Assembly (NCBI RefSeq): GCF_904849725.1 | Contig: NC_058521.1 | Span: 99,620,244-99,684,243 of the forward strand | DNA: 64,000 nt | DNA from: Hordeum vulgare subsp. vulgare | Lineage: Eukaryota; Streptophyta; Magnoliopsida; Poales; Poaceae | Reading direction: 5' to 3' | Shown: positions 34,629-47,700 of the stretch, piece by piece | Numbering within the stretch: the first letter of the stretch is position 1 | Layout: each line of letters begins with the position of its first letter | Program-made: the position numbers and the translations under genes | Notes under the pieces: generated by a model | Databases searched by the model: none | Seen by the model: the letters and a program-made list of their open reading frames with translations, nothing else | What the model was told of the DNA's origin: nothing

Positions 34629-35137
34629 TGTCGTGGTTTTCTCACGGCAGATGTCATAGTGAAAGGACTTAATGATGGAGCCATCGCACCTTGGTGGCGA
34701 CTCAAAGGGGTTTGAGTGGAAGCGGGACTCATATTTACCCAGGTTCGGCCGCTCATGAGGAGGTAAAAGCCTAGGTCCTGCTTTGTGTTGTATTAATGAT
34801 GTTTCAATTACAAGGAGGGCGTAACTTGCCTGACCTAGCTCTCGATGATTTCTAACCTGACCTCCCCTCTCCAGGGACTCGCCTTTATATACAGGTCGAG
34901 GCCCCAGGGTTTACAAGAGTCCTTGCCATAACTCAAGTCGTGATTCCTTTAATCTCTAAATCTTCGTGCTTTCCAAGACGGGAGGATTCCCTGACGACTT
35001 ATCCTCCATGTAGATCTTGAACTGCCATCCAACTCTTGGGCCTTCTGGGCCAAAGCTTGAACCGCCAAACTATGAGTCACCCACTTGGTGACCCGGCCCA
35101 ACTAGGGCGGGTCACATGGCAGATAATATCCCCAACA
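34629..35137 (-). repeat. G3 5' LTR
   Basis: Starts at the primer site side with TGTCGTGG (plus strand) and ends CCCCAACA. Followed by gcgag, the right target duplication, and then by the rest of LARD LTR1. Confidence 0.93.
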
Positions 35138-35284
35138 GCGAGTGTAAGGCAATTCCATATATCTCATCTTTTCAGTACATGTACTTGTAACGATATCCAT
35201 TCTTGCGAAACAACAAGATGCGCTTCTATCCCAGACGAGGCCCACGTGCCAAATTGAGGATAGGATCGCATCATGGGTGTTACA
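35138..35284 (+). repeat. LARD LTR1, right piece
   Basis: It begins with the gcgag duplicate and then continues LTR1 with tgtaaggcaattccatat, matching 42,641 onward of LTR2. It ends gggtgttaca. Confidence 0.9.
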
Positions 35285-38071
35285 AGTTGGTATCAGAGCA
35301 GTACCGAGCTAGGAGCCCCCTTGATTGATCGAACTTGGCCGAGTCGAGTCTAGTGAAAAACAATTTTGAGTCTTACTTATATCGGAGAGTAGGTTTCTTT
35401 TTCTCCTCTTCTATGCTCTGGTGAGGTTCACGACTTAGGAATTTTAATTCTACTCCTCTTCTCACTCAAAAAAATTGAGGATCGCGCGGATATTTTTGGA
35501 ATCTATATGATGTCGATGTGACGGAGTTCTGTCTTGGTGCCTCCTGTCCGACTTGATTTCTTTCGAGGAGTTGAGCTCCATGGGATTCTTGAGCACATCG
35601 TTATCATTCAGATTTCTTAGTATCTCAGGACGAAGGATGTTCGAAATTGCTTCAGTACTAGTAGTGGCGAGAGGAGCCCGGCTTCCCCAGTACTGGTGTA
35701 GAGATTTCTAGATGTATTGCCATACTTTGTATCGTTGTGATTATGAGGGCGTGAGATAGATGAAGTTCCGAGATCTCTGGTTATGTGTTGACGGGTGTGA
35801 TACACTGGACGGGTTAGTATAGGAGTTGAGTGATATATTACTCCTTGCATCCGTGGACCACATTGCATGACCAAAAATTTTGGGAGTTCTTAGGTCGGAA
35901 TTCAAGTAGTTACTTATAGGACAATCTTCCAAAAAAAATGCATGATGTTAGGTTGGGGTTCAACATCTAGTGGATTCGTTTGTTCATGGTCGACTTACAG
36001 CAGTTCTCGTTGGGTCTTAAAGAGTCCTTGTAGCTTTCTACGACTTGGGGACGTTTCGTATATCATGTGCACTGCCTTGCACAGGATGGCTACTGTAAGG
36101 ATCGAGCCCGTGCGAATCTCTTCACGAAAATATCGGACGAAATCTCTCTCATGAGTTTGTTCTGGCTTGTTTCTTAAGCCGCAACCTTTGTTTTGTTGGA
36201 GTATGGTAATTTAAGTTGCTTCGATGTCAAGTGGTGATTTCAGATCTTTCCTAAGTGGTGTTCTCATATTTTTATGATAGTACTAATCCTTTTGCTCGAA
36301 TCGAGTTGCCATACCAATTCTTGTCAACCGGAGTCGTCATATAAATTCTTTTCCAACCGGTGTATTTCTCTTAAGTTATTCAATCATTTCCAATTTTGCA
36401 AGATCAATCTCTCTTTTCTTTCCGGAGTTCATCTCATCTGCCCCAAGTTGTCTTCATTTCCCCGCCCTCCCGCCCTTTTTCTTCAGTAATTGAATTTCAT
36501 CCAAGTGCATTTCATTTCATTGTTGCTTCCGCTATGTTCTGTTCCGTGTTGTATCCGATGATTTATTGTGAAGATTCTCAGGAGCTTCATGTTCATCTTT
36601 ATTCATTCTTGTGGTATTTTCCGATGAATTCAATCCAGTTATCCGTCTTCATCATATCCTATTCATCCTTGTAATTATTTCCTATGTTGGGAATTCTTAT
36701 CAAGTCTTCTTGTTGTCAATCCTCTCTTTTCTATCTGGAGTGTTGAAGATATCTCAGAAGTTTCTCATTTTCACTTCTTTCAATTATTTTTGAGGTGCTA
36801 ACCTCGTCAAGCTTTCTTTATACCGGTGCAATATCTCTCTTTCTGAGCAATTCTTCCAACAATGGATTCTCTGAGTGGGCCCATAACCCATAGGTTCTTT
36901 CCGAGGATCTTTTCTAGCTCTTGTAATCTTTCCGGATGTCTCTAATTCTTTTCAACTATATAGTAAGTATGAATGTCAGCAGTCATATTCCTTCTTCAAG
37001 ATCAATTTGATTTAATTATCGTCTTTGACTCAACCTTTCATTATTCATTATTCCGAAGTGTCTCGGTTATCCTTGGTGGTGTTCTCCTCATCTTTTTCAT
37101 CTTGGAAGACCGAAGGATTGTTTCTCTCAAATCTTGGTTCATTCTCTTGAAGATTCATCATTTCAGATTTGTGGCATCATCCCGAATTGGTCCCAATCAT
37201 GAGAATCCATTTATATCTATCCGGTGCATTTCTGACTGGTTCTCATTCTTAATCCTCCAAAGGCCATCATTTTAGAAGATTCTTCGTTCTCAACTTTCAG
37301 CTTTCACCCTCAATTCTTCTCAATTGTTGTCTCTTCGTTCGTCTCTTTATTATTTCGGTGCCTTGTTCAAGTTTTTCTCTCAGGTGGCTCATGATCTTTT
37401 CATTCTCATGTATCTCCATTCATTCTTGTTACCCCCATTCAATCTAATTCTTACCAGTGTCTACTTCAAGACTTGATCAAGCTTTTGCTCATATCTCTCC
37501 TCAATCTTTTCAGAAGAATAAGTGTTATGTTAAATCCGTTGCTTGTCATCAATTAAACTTGATGAAGGATAAGCATAACATGATTTTTATTCTTCTTCAT
37601 AGTGATTTGAATTCTTCTTCTCGAGTGGCTCATGATATCAATTCTTGTCTCAAGATGTTCTTCAAGATTCTTGTGGTAGTAGTTCTCAGTTTCTTCTTCG
37701 TTCTTTTCTTGCCAAGAGCTAGTTCCTATTCTTTCTAACGGAGGCCTTGTGATGCTGCTCTCTTCAACGTATCATTTTGTCTTTTAAGATCATATTGTTC
37801 CCTTGCTCAATTTAGTTAGTTTGTTGTGAATTTTCTCAAGATCTGTCCATCTTTTCGAATTTTTGTTCCCTTTTCCTACCGAAGTGCTGCCGAAATTTTC
37901 TGTGAATTCTTTCTTGTTTCTCATATCATTGCTCATCTCTTTGCAACCTTCAAGGATTATTGGTTTTAGTTGTTTGTCTAAGAAGTGACTAAGTCTTACC
38001 TCTTGCTTTCTCATCCTCTCCCCGTTCATTATTGGATCTCGGGTCGAGATCCTCTTGTAGTGTAGGAGAGT
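35285..38071 (+). other. LARD internal region (non-coding)
   Basis: It opens with agt and the primer site TGGTATCAGAGC (35,288-35,299). The rest is 2.8 kb of T- and TC-rich text without gag, protease, polymerase or integrase motifs. Frames are below about 105 codons and rich in Ser, Leu and Phe because of base composition. It ends tagtgtaggagagt just before LTR2, which may serve as the purine tract. Structural RNA roles such as packaging or dimerisation are likely for a LARD core but cannot be read here. Confidence 0.8.
35288..35299 (+). other. Primer binding site of the LARD (initiator Met-tRNA)
   Basis: TGGTATCAGAGC is the standard complement of the plant initiator Met-tRNA 3' end. Intact. 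Confidence 0.9.
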
Positions 38072-41000
38072 TGTGACATCCCGAGACCGACGTTCCATAA
38101 GATTCCCCCTTTATTCCCTTTTCGTCGTGTGATTATTTTTATTGGTCGCATCATCATCGCATCATGCGCATTATCCACAGTGCATCGGCATCCCGTTGCC
38201 GCCAGTTTTCAAAAGTTGCATCCGTTATTAGTTGTCGGTTCTCTCCGTGTTCGACGTTGCCCGTTCTGAGCCCGACCACACTCGCACGCGCCCGCGGCAG
38301 CGTTAAAATCTTGTTTTTAAAAGTATGTGTAAAACTTTCTATGATTGATTTGAAACTTGGCGAGCGGTCTTATTTAGACGTAGGTAGGCCGCCTGCCAAA
38401 TTTCGTCACAATCGGAGTCCGTCTCGTACCCGAACGGTCGACCGTAGCGGCACCGTATTCGGTCTATCGTGGGACGTTTTTCGGTATTTTAAATCGCATT
38501 GCCGGTTGCCCGTGTTCCGTCTCTTCTCCAGCTAGCTTACTCTACACAACCAATTTCCCCTCCCCTTGTGCGAAACCGTCCGATTTAGATCGCGCGGTTG
38601 AAAGTGGGGCAAAAAACTGCTAAGGCTAGCCCCCCATTGTTATAAATAGACCCCTCCTCCTAATTTTGGGCAGCCAGCCCTTGCCTCAAAATCCGTGCAA
38701 CCCTAGTCGCCTACCACCTTTTCTCTCTCTCCTCCACTAGCAGCCGGGCCCGCCCGAGCCAGCGCGCGGCCTGCCGCGAAGCCCATCTGGCCAACACCAC
38801 CCGAGTTCCGCCCGAGGCATATGCTCCCTCGCCCCGAGCTCCCGCGTCGCCGCCACCTGTTGCACCCTCTGCTCGCCGCCGCCATGCGCCACCTCTCGCC
38901 GCCTCCCCGCGCTCCGGCCAGGGTACGCCCAGCTCCGGCCGATGCCCTAGCTCCTGCCGGCCGAGGCCCTCCATCGCCAGTCGCCGCCAGTTCCCACGGG
39001 AGCCCGATCCAGATCGGGATCCTGCCCCCGTTGACCCACAGTGGAGCGCCTCCACGCGCCTGGCCCACGACCCCAGCCGGCCCACGTCAGCGCCGCACTC
39101 CAGACCGCCTGAGGCCCAGCACCTTCAGTGCCCCATGGGCCGCCTCCTCTCGGCGCCGGCCTTTCGGCCCAAGGTGAGAACCCCCCCCCCCCCCCCGCAG
39201 CACTATCCATCGCTCATGGCGTGAGATAGCCATATTGCACTGCCCCTGTTAGGCCACTAGCTGCAGATTCGGCCCGTTAGTGATTTTGTTTAGGTTTTAG
39301 GATTTAATTGTTTTTCCTAAAACATAGATGTTTTAAAACAACCGTAATTATTTAACCGTGCATCGAATCGCGTCGTTTTATATATGAAACTTGACTAGTT
39401 TTCCGCGTAGATTATTAATTTGCAACTTGCATGCATGTTTGACGTGGTTTGACTTGCCATATGCCTAGATTTACATGCTATCCTAATATGTTAATCATCC
39501 CGTATTTATTTTCGTGCGTGTCCGGATTTCTCAAATCCCGTAGATGAAATGCTCATGTTTTTAGGTACATTTTGCCATGTATTTTAGAGTAATTGTTGGT
39601 ATTTTTGCATGTAGGATTCCGTCGGTAGTTTGCTATATCGTGCTTACGACATATTCTCGCATATTCACGTGGCGATATTTTATTTTGCAACCCCACATAT
39701 TATACATGTTTTCGGGATAGAAAAATCCATAAAATTTAACTATGCATTTAGTTTTAGCTTTCGAGTAAGTTAGTGCGCGTGATATTTTGCCATGTTGCCC
39801 TTTTATTTATTTCGTGGGATTTATTCCGTGCATGATATGAATGAGTTGTCAACTAGAGATATGCCCTTGGATATGTATGCTAGCCTCTGGTAATTTTGGT
39901 TGCAATAGAAATCCATGTTCAGGTGTGGTTTTCTTGCTCTCAACATGCTAGAACATAATGCTGATTTGGAGATGCTGAAATATTTCTAAGGCTGAAATCT
40001 GTTATATTTTGTTGCTGTATTGCCATGAGTTTATCTAGTGAGCTATAGCTATTTGAGGTTGGTGCAATGGAGTTAGTTGTAGCCCTTAATTTTCTCTAAC
40101 GTTCTGTGATCTTTCATGCCATTTGGAGTCCCATAGAATATAGTTTTGTTGCTGTCAATATGCCTTCAGATCGAAAACTGCACTGTCATAAACTGTTATT
40201 TTCACTAAGTCTGAAAATGTGTGTGAGATGCCATTTTGTGAGTTCGTTTCCTAGTGATCCATGATTCCATGCTAGATGTTATTAGTAGCATGTTGTAGTG
40301 CATCTTGACCTCTATTGCCTCATGCCTTGGTTGAGCATTTTGCATTTATGTAGATTGTTGTTCGAGGGTGTAGAAAATGCTATGTGGCTGATTTTGGCAG
40401 ATTGTAGTGATTTCTTGCTTAGCTCGTAGTTCTTGGACCGTTGCTCCGTTTTGATCGTTTCCTATATGAAACTTGCTTAGAATCTCGTGTAGTTTCATAT
40501 TATCTTGCTGGTTGTATGTCTTGGGATGCTTGTGACTGTCGTTGCACACATATTGCATTCATGCCATCATATCTTGCGGTGTTTGTATCTTTTGAACCCT
40601 AGCTCCGTTGGAGATGTTCTTTATGTGTAAATTGGTTGAAATGATGTGTAGTTTTACGTGAACCTAATTATTTTGCTGTTTAACAAATAATTAACGTGTG
40701 GGTTCATCTCGGAGATGCTATATGTCATTTCCGGCCTCATTTAAAATGCCTAGATAGGTGTATTAATTACACTTCACCTCTTGCCATGTTTAACCACATT
40801 TAATATTGTCGTGTACCTAATCAGGATAGAACTAAATAATTCATATGTGGAGTTTCGTCAATAGGTAACTCGTTGCATATTGAACTTCACTTAATGTGTA
40901 GTAGTTGATTGTTGTGAATTGACATGTCATGTCTTGCATATATCCAACCATTCATGCGTCATATGTGTTGTGCATCTTGTGGTGTATATCGTGTGTTGAT

Positions 41001-42782
41001 GCTTGTTTCCGGTTTCCTTTGTTTCGCTAGAGTTCCGCAAGCGTGTCAGAAAGTGAGGACCCGTTCGACTACATGGGTTCGTCTGCTTCACGGAGTCGTT
41101 CTTCTTCCAAGCGGGATCTCAGGGAAGATGACCATTTTCCCAGATACCATTACTATCATTGCCATGCTAGTATTATCATTTCTCTCGTTATGTCTCGCTG
41201 CCTACCACCTGTTAAATATCAGCCTCCCAACATTGCCATGAAAACATTCAACCTGTTCACCACCTACCAAACCACTGATTGGCTATGTTACTGCTTGCTT
41301 AACCATGTGTTAGCGTTGCTAGTTGGAGGTGCAGTTGCTTCCATGTGATAACATGGATTCATTGTTTTATCACCATATTAAGGTTATTTAATTTAATGCA
41401 CCTATATACTTGGTAAAAGGTGGAAGGCTCGGCCTTTCTAGCCTGGTGTTTTGTTCCACCTTTGCCCCCTTAGTTTTGGCTACTGGTGTTATGTTCCATA
41501 AATGGGTGCTCCTAACACGATCGGGGTTGTTATGGGGACCCCTTGATAATTCGTCTTAGATTAAAGCTGGTCTAGCAAGGCCCAACTTTGGTACTACATT
41601 TTCCTAATAACCTTATAATAATGCATAGGGATCCGCCGGCACCCGCGGAGTAATTTAATCAACCCCCGGGCCAGTGATCCTCATGAGAGTTGGTCCCACC
41701 TGAGCGATGTCCGGCGCCCCCTGGTCACCCAGGGTTTAGCGAACCCGACGTCTAGCTAATCCGTCGTGTCCTGAAAATGAGATACGCGGCTCCTATCGAG
41801 ATCGTCGACACGTCGGGCGGCCTTGCTGGATTAGTTTTACCTTTTACGAAATATCTTGTGCATCAGGATTCCTGTGATGCTTTGGGTAATCTCAGAGTTG
41901 AGGTTTTCCACTAAGGATTATGACGAGATCATGAGTTTCGTGATCGAGGATTTCTATGCGGCTTGTGGTAATTTGTGATGGACTAGTTGGAGCACCCCTG
42001 CAGGGTTAAATTTTTGGAAAAAGCCGTGCTCACGGCTATGTGGCAACGTGGAAACTTTTTTTATCACTGGTTCTATACAACTTGAAGTTAACTTAATTAA
42101 AATATGCCAACTGAGTGCGTAACCCTGATTGTCTCTTTCGCGAGTTCCTTCTCCGATCGAGGACATGGTGGGGTTATGTTTGACGTTAGTATGTGTTCAG
42201 GATCATTCTTTTGATCAACAGTAGTTCACGTCCATTATGCGTAGATCATCCCCCTCTTTATTCTTGTACTCGTAAGTTAGCCACCTCTTATATTGCTTAG
42301 TCGCTTGCTGCAGCCTCACCACTTAACCATACTTCACCCATTAAGCTCTGCTAGTCTATATACCTTAGGAAATGAGATTGCTAAGTCCCCTGTGGCTCAC
42401 AGATTACTACAACACCAGTTGCAGGTACAGGTAAAGGTTACTTGACGCGAGCGCGTTGATTGTTCATTTGGAGTTTCTCCTTCTTCATCGATCTAGGATG
42501 GATTCCAGGCTGGCAGCCTCGGATAACAAGGATGGACGTCGTTTTCTTTTCTCGTTTGTTTTCGTCCGTATTCGGACCCTGCTCTTCTTCATGATGTTTA
42601 TGTATTGTACTAATGTGACTCTGATGTAGCTTGTGGCGAGTGGAATCCAATTCCATATATCTCATCTTTTCAGTACATGTACTTGTAACGATATCCATTC
42701 TTGCGAAACGACGAGATGCGCTTCTATCCCCGACGAGGCCCTCGTGCCAAATTGAGGATAGGATCGCATCATGGGCGTTACA
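38072..42782 (+). repeat. LARD LTR2
   Basis: A full 4,711-bp LTR without insertion. It has the same landmarks as LTR1: TATA box at 38,641-38,648, GC-rich leader, donor-like AAG|GTGAGA followed by a C run (39,181-39,197), then about 1.85 kb of AT-rich text, acceptor-like TTCGCTAG and the small Ser/Arg-rich frame (41,031-41,241). It lacks 37 bp present in LTR1 (19,866-19,907), between two copies of aattaa. Confidence 0.9.
38641..38648 (+). promoter_or_regulatory. TATA box of LARD LTR2
   Basis: tataaata, the same text and position as in LTR1. Confidence 0.6.
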
Positions 42783-43455
42783 TGGAGTCAGCCCAAGGAG
42801 CCCATGGCGCCACATAAGAAAATACCAAAAGAAAAGAAAAAGAAAAATGAAAGAGGGAGGTGGGAAGGAAGAGGAGGACTCCTTCCCAAACCAAATTGGA
42901 GGAGGGGTCCTCCTCCTCCTAGGGCCGGCGCACACTTGAGGGCCTTGTCCCTCAAGGCTAGCCCCTTCCCCTCCCTCCTATATATAGTGGAGGTTTAGGG
43001 ATTTTTGGGACACAACTTTGCCACGTGCAACTCTAGCCTAAACCACACAGTTTCACCTCTAGATCGGATTTCTGCGGAGCTCGGGCGGAGCCCTGCGGGA
43101 GTAGATCATCATCACCATCGGAGCACCGTCACGCTGCCGGAGAACTCATCTACTTCTCCGTATTGCTTGCTGGATCAAGAAGGCCGAGATCATCGTCGAG
43201 TTGTACGTGTGCTGAATGCGGAGGTGTCATCCGTTCGGCACTAGATCGGAACGGATCATGAGACGGATCGCGGGACGGTTCGTGGGACGGTCCGAGGGAC
43301 GTGAAGACGTTCCACTACATCAAACGCGTTGCTTAACGCTTCCTGCTGTGCGATCTACAAGGGTACGTAGATCCAAATCTCCACTCGTAGATGGACATCA
43401 CCATGATAGGTCTTCGTGTGCGTAGGAATTTTTTCCCATGCAACGTTCCGCAACA
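42783..43455 (+). repeat. Copia B 5' LTR, right piece
   Basis: It begins with the tggag duplicate and resumes tcagcccaaggagccc. It has a TATA box (tatatata, 42,979-42,986) followed by a transcript-start-like region, and ends CGTTCCGCAACA. The long minus-strand frame across 42,438-42,935 spans the LARD/Copia junction and is no gene. Confidence 0.9.
42979..42986 (+). promoter_or_regulatory. TATA box of the Copia B 5' LTR
   Basis: tatatata before gtggaggtttaggg; the 3' LTR has it at 50,095-50,102. Its position fits the known Angela/BARE1 promoter region. Confidence 0.7.
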
Positions 43456-44713
43456 GTGGCATGATGAGCTAGGTTCATGCGTAGATGTTATCTCGAGTAG
43501 AACACAAAAGGTTTTGTGGATGGTGATGTTCGATTTGCTGCCCTCCTTAGTCTTTTCTCGATTCTGCAGTATTGTTTGATTGAAGCGGCCTGGACCGACA
43601 TAACTTGTACGCTTACAAGAGACTGGTTTCATCGATTGACATGCAAACTCATTGCATAAAGATGAATGGCGGGTGTCGGTTTCTCCAACTTTAGTTGAAT
43701 TGGTTTTTACCGAGGCGCTTCTTGGAGAGGTTAAATAGCAATTTTCACATCTTTGTTGTGTTTTTTGTGTAAGTTAGATGCGATCATACTAGATACCCAT
43801 AGCAGCCACGTAAAACATGCAACAACAAATTAGAGGACGTCTAACTTGTTTTTGCAGGGTATGCTTATGATATAATATGGCCAATGACGTGATGTGATAT
43901 ATTGGATGTATGAGATGATCATGTTGTAATAGTTAAATATCGACTTGCACGTCGATGCTACGGCAACAGGCAGGAGCCATAGGGTTGTCTTTAAACTAAC
44001 GTTTGTGTTTGCAGATGTGTTTACTATATGCTAGGTCGTAGCTTTAGTAGTAATAGCATAGATAGAACGACAACCTCGATGGCGACACGTTGATGGAGAT
44101 CATGATGATAGAGATCATGGTGTGGCGTCGATCATGCTGGTGCTTGAGTGATGGAGATCAAGAAGCACAAGATGCTGGCCATATCATGTCACTTATGAAT
44201 TGCATGTGATGTTAATCCTTTTATGCACCATATTTTGCTTAGAACGACCGGAGCATTATAAGGTGATCTCTCACTAAAATTTCAAGACGAAATTGTGTTC
44301 TCCCCGACTGTGCACCATTGCGACAGTTCATCGTTTCGAGACACCACGTGACGATTGGGTGTGATAAACTCAACGTTCACATACAACGGGTGCAAAACAG
44401 TTGCACGCGCGGAACACTCAGGTTAAACTTGACGACCCTAGCATGTGCAGACATGGCCTCGGAACACATGAGACCGAAAGGTCGAGCATGAATCGTATAG
44501 TTCATACGATTAGCATAGAGATGCTTACCACTGTAAATATTCTCAACTCACGTGATGATCGTACTTGAGTTAGTGAATTCGGATCATGTACCACTCAAAT
44601 GACTAGAGAGATGTACTTTTTGAGTGGGAGTTTAGCAAGTAATTTGATTAGTTAAACTCTAATTATCTTGAACATAGTCTAAGTCAACTTTGAAATATTT
44701 GTGTTGTAGAGCA
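43456..44713 (+). other. Copia B leader with altered primer site
   Basis: Directly after the LTR it reads gtggcatgatgagctagg, where TGGTATCAGAGC would be expected. The 1.26-kb leader is non-coding and typical of Angela-type elements (for example gaccgaaaggtcgagcatg). It closely matches 51,732-52,980 of Copia A. Confidence 0.8.
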
Positions 44714-47700
44714 ATGGCTCACACGACAGTCACCCTGAATTTTAATACGTTCCTAGAGAAAGCTAAGTTGAAAGATGATGGAAGCAACTTTGTAGACTAG
44801 GCTCATAATCTTAACTTGCTCCTGCAAGCTGGGAAGAAGGATTATGTCCTTAATGCTGCGCTAGGAGATGAACCATCCACTACGGCTGACCAACATATTA
44901 AGAACGCTTGGTTAACACGTAAGGAGGACTACTCAGTAGTTCAATGTGCAGTCTTATATGGCTTAGAGCCGGGACTTAATGTGCAGTCTTAACGTTGCTT
45001 TGAGGATCATGGAGCATATGAGATGTTCGAGGAGTTGAAGTTTATCTTTCAGACGAACGCCCGAATAGAGAGGTATGAGACCTCCGATAAATTATATGCT
45101 TGCAAGATGGAGTAGAATTCGTCTGTCGGTGAACATGTGCTCAAAATGTCTGGGTACTCAAACCGTCTAGCAGAGCTGGGGATGGAACTCCCGCAAGAGG
45201 CTATCACTGATAGAATTCTTCAATCACTGCCACCAAGCTACAAGAGCTTTGTGTTGAACTATAACATGCAAGGGATGAACAAGTCACCCGACGAGTTATT
45301 CGCGATGCTGAAATCGCTGAGTCACAACTCCATAAAGAGCATCAAGTGTTGATGGTGAATAAGACCACTAGTTTCAAGAGAAATGGCAAATGCAAGAAGG
45401 ATAACTCCAAGAAGAGCAGCAAACCTATTGCCAATCCGACGAAGAAACCCAAGCCTGGACCTAAGCCTGAAAAAAAGTGTTATTATTGCAAGGGACTGGG
45501 CCACTCGAAGCGCAACTGCCCCAAGTATTTGGTTGATAAGAAGGCGACCAAGGAAAAATTAGGTATATTCGATATACATGTTATTAGTGTGTACTTAACC
45601 AACTCTCGTGGTAGTGCCTGGGTATTCGATACCAGTTCTGTTGCTCATATTTGCAACTCAAACAGGAACTGCAGAATAAACGAAGGATGGCGAAAGATGA
45701 AGTGACGATGCGCGTGGGAAATGGTTCCAAGATTGATGCAATCACTATCGGCACAGTTTCACTTCTATTACCATCAGGATTAGTTATGAACTTAAATAAT
45801 TGTTATTTAGTGCCTGCGTTAAGCATAGACATTATATATGGATCTTGTTTATTGTGAGACGGTTACTCTTTTAAGCCACATAATAATTGTTGTTCTATTT
45901 GTGTGAGTAATATCTTTTATGGTCATGCACCCAATGTGAGAGGATTGTTCATATTGAATCTTGATAGCGATGATACACATATAAATAACATTGAGACCAA
46001 AACAGTTAGAGTTAACAATGATAGCGCCATGTTTTTGTGGCACTCCTCTTAGGTCATATTGGTGTGAAGCGCATGAAGAAACTCCATTCCGATGGACTTT
46101 TGGAGTCACTTGACTTTGATTCGCTTGACACGTGCGAACCATGCCTCATGGGCGAGATGACTAAGACTCCGTTCTCCGGAACAATGGAGCGTGCAAGTGA
46201 CTTGTTGGAAATCATACATACCGATGTATGCGGTCCGATGAGTGTGGAGGCAGGCGGTGGATATCGTTATTTTCTCACCTTCACTGACCATTTGAGTAGA
46301 TATGGTTATGTCTACTTGATGAAGCACAAGTCTGAAATGTTTGAGAAGTTCAAGCAATTTCAGAGTGAAGTTGAAAATCATCGTAACAAGAAGGTCAAGT
46401 TCCTACTATCTGATCGTGGGGGTGAATATCTGAGTTTCGAGTTTGGTGCTCACTTAAGACAATGTGGAATTGTTTCACAATTGACACCGTGTGGAACACC
46501 ACAGCGTAATGGTGTGTCCGAACGTTGTAATCATACTTTGTTAGAAATGGTGCGATCTATGATGTCTCTTACCGATTTGCCGTTATCGTTTTGGGTTTAT
46601 GCATGAGAGACAACTACATTCACTTTAAATAGGGCACCATCAAAATCCGTTGAGACGACACCATACGAACTGTGGTATGGCAAAATACCAAAGTTGTCAT
46701 TTCTTAAAGTTTGGGGATGTGATGCTTATGTCAAAAAGCTTCAGCCTAAAAAGCTGGAACTCAAAGCGAAAAAGTGCTTGTTCATAGGTTACCTAAAAGG
46801 GACAGTTGGGTATACCTTCTATCTCAAATCCAAGGGAAAGTGTTTGTTGCTAAAACGGAGCTTTTTTGGAGAAGGAGTTTCTCTCGAAAGAATTGAGTGG
46901 GAGGAACATAGAACTTGATGAGGTTGTCGAACCTCCAATTCCTGTGGATGGTGGCGCAGGGCAAGGGGAAACCTGTGTTGTTGCGACGCCGGTTGAGGAG
47001 GAAGTTGATGATGATGATCACGAAACTTCATATCAAGTTCCTATCGGACCTGGATGGTCGAGAAGATCACGTACTGCTCCTGAGTGGTACAGTAACGATG
47101 TATTATCAATTATGTTGTTGGACAACAATGAACCTGCGAATTATGAAGAAGCAATGGTGGGCCTGGAATCCAACAAAGGGCTAGAGGCCATGAAGTCCGA
47201 GATAGGATCCATGTATGAGAAATAAATTGTGGACTTTGGAAGTACTACCTCAAGGCCGCAAGGCTATTCAGAACAAATGGATCTTTAAGAAGAAGACGGA
47301 CGCACACGGTAATGTGACCATTTATAAAGCTGGACTTGTGGCAAAGGGTTTTTCACAAGTTCAAGGAGTTGACTATGATGAGACGTTCTCACCGGTAGCG
47401 ATGCTTAAGTCCGTCCGAATCATGTTAGCAATAGCTGCATTTTTCGATTATGAAATCTGGCAAATGGATGTCAAAACGGCGTTCCTTAACGGTTTTCTTA
47501 AGGAAGAGTTGTATATGATGCAACCCGAAGGTTTCGTCGATCCAAAGAATGCTAACAAAGTGTGCAAGCTCCAGCGATCCACTTATGGACTGGAACAAGC
47601 ATCTCGGAGTTGGAATAAGCGCTTTGATGAGGTGATCAGAGCATTTGGGTTTATACAAGTGGTTGGAGAATCTTGTATTTACAGGAAAGTGGGTGGGAGG

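Larger units (their letters stand above)
21852..35137 (-). mobile_element. G3: complete minus-strand Tat-type Gypsy element with antisense ORF
   Basis: The LTRs are 21,852-22,359 (3') and 34,629-35,137 (5'), 508 and 509 bp, with TG/CA ends and a 5-bp target duplication. On the minus strand the order is LTR, primer site, gag, protease, reverse transcriptase with RNase H, a second RNase H, integrase, spacer, antisense multi-exon ORF, purine tract, LTR. A second RNase H between the first and the integrase, no visible chromodomain after the integrase and an antisense ORF near the 3' LTR are all features described for the plant Tat (Ogre/Retand-like) branch of Gypsy. It sits in LTR1 of the LARD and is therefore the last of the insertions nested here. 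Its genes have several frameshifts and stops. Confidence 0.88.
17373..42782 (+). mobile_element. LARD: Sukkula-like non-autonomous element with ~4.6-4.7 kb LTRs
   Basis: LTR1 is 17,373-21,851 plus 35,143-35,284 (about 4,621 bp without the G3 insertion). LTR2 is 38,072-42,782 (4,711 bp). The internal region is 2,787 bp (35,285-38,071). LTRs begin TGTGACA and end GTTACA. A perfect 12-base primer site TGGTATCAGAGC, complementary to the 3' end of initiator Met-tRNA, lies four bases after LTR1. The target duplication is tggag. The internal region has no gag or pol. Very long LTRs with a short non-coding core define LARD elements; Sukkula of barley, as I recall it, has LTRs of about this size, so the family name is likely but not proven. 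The element is about 12.1 kb without G3 and needs enzymes from elsewhere. Confidence 0.85.

Noticed and set aside
36274..37738. Short Ser/Leu/Phe-rich frames in the LARD core as possible genes
   Set aside because: Short, no motif, explained by T/TC-rich composition.
42438..42935. 165-codon minus-strand frame
   Set aside because: It crosses the LARD/Copia junction defined by the tggag duplication and has no domain.
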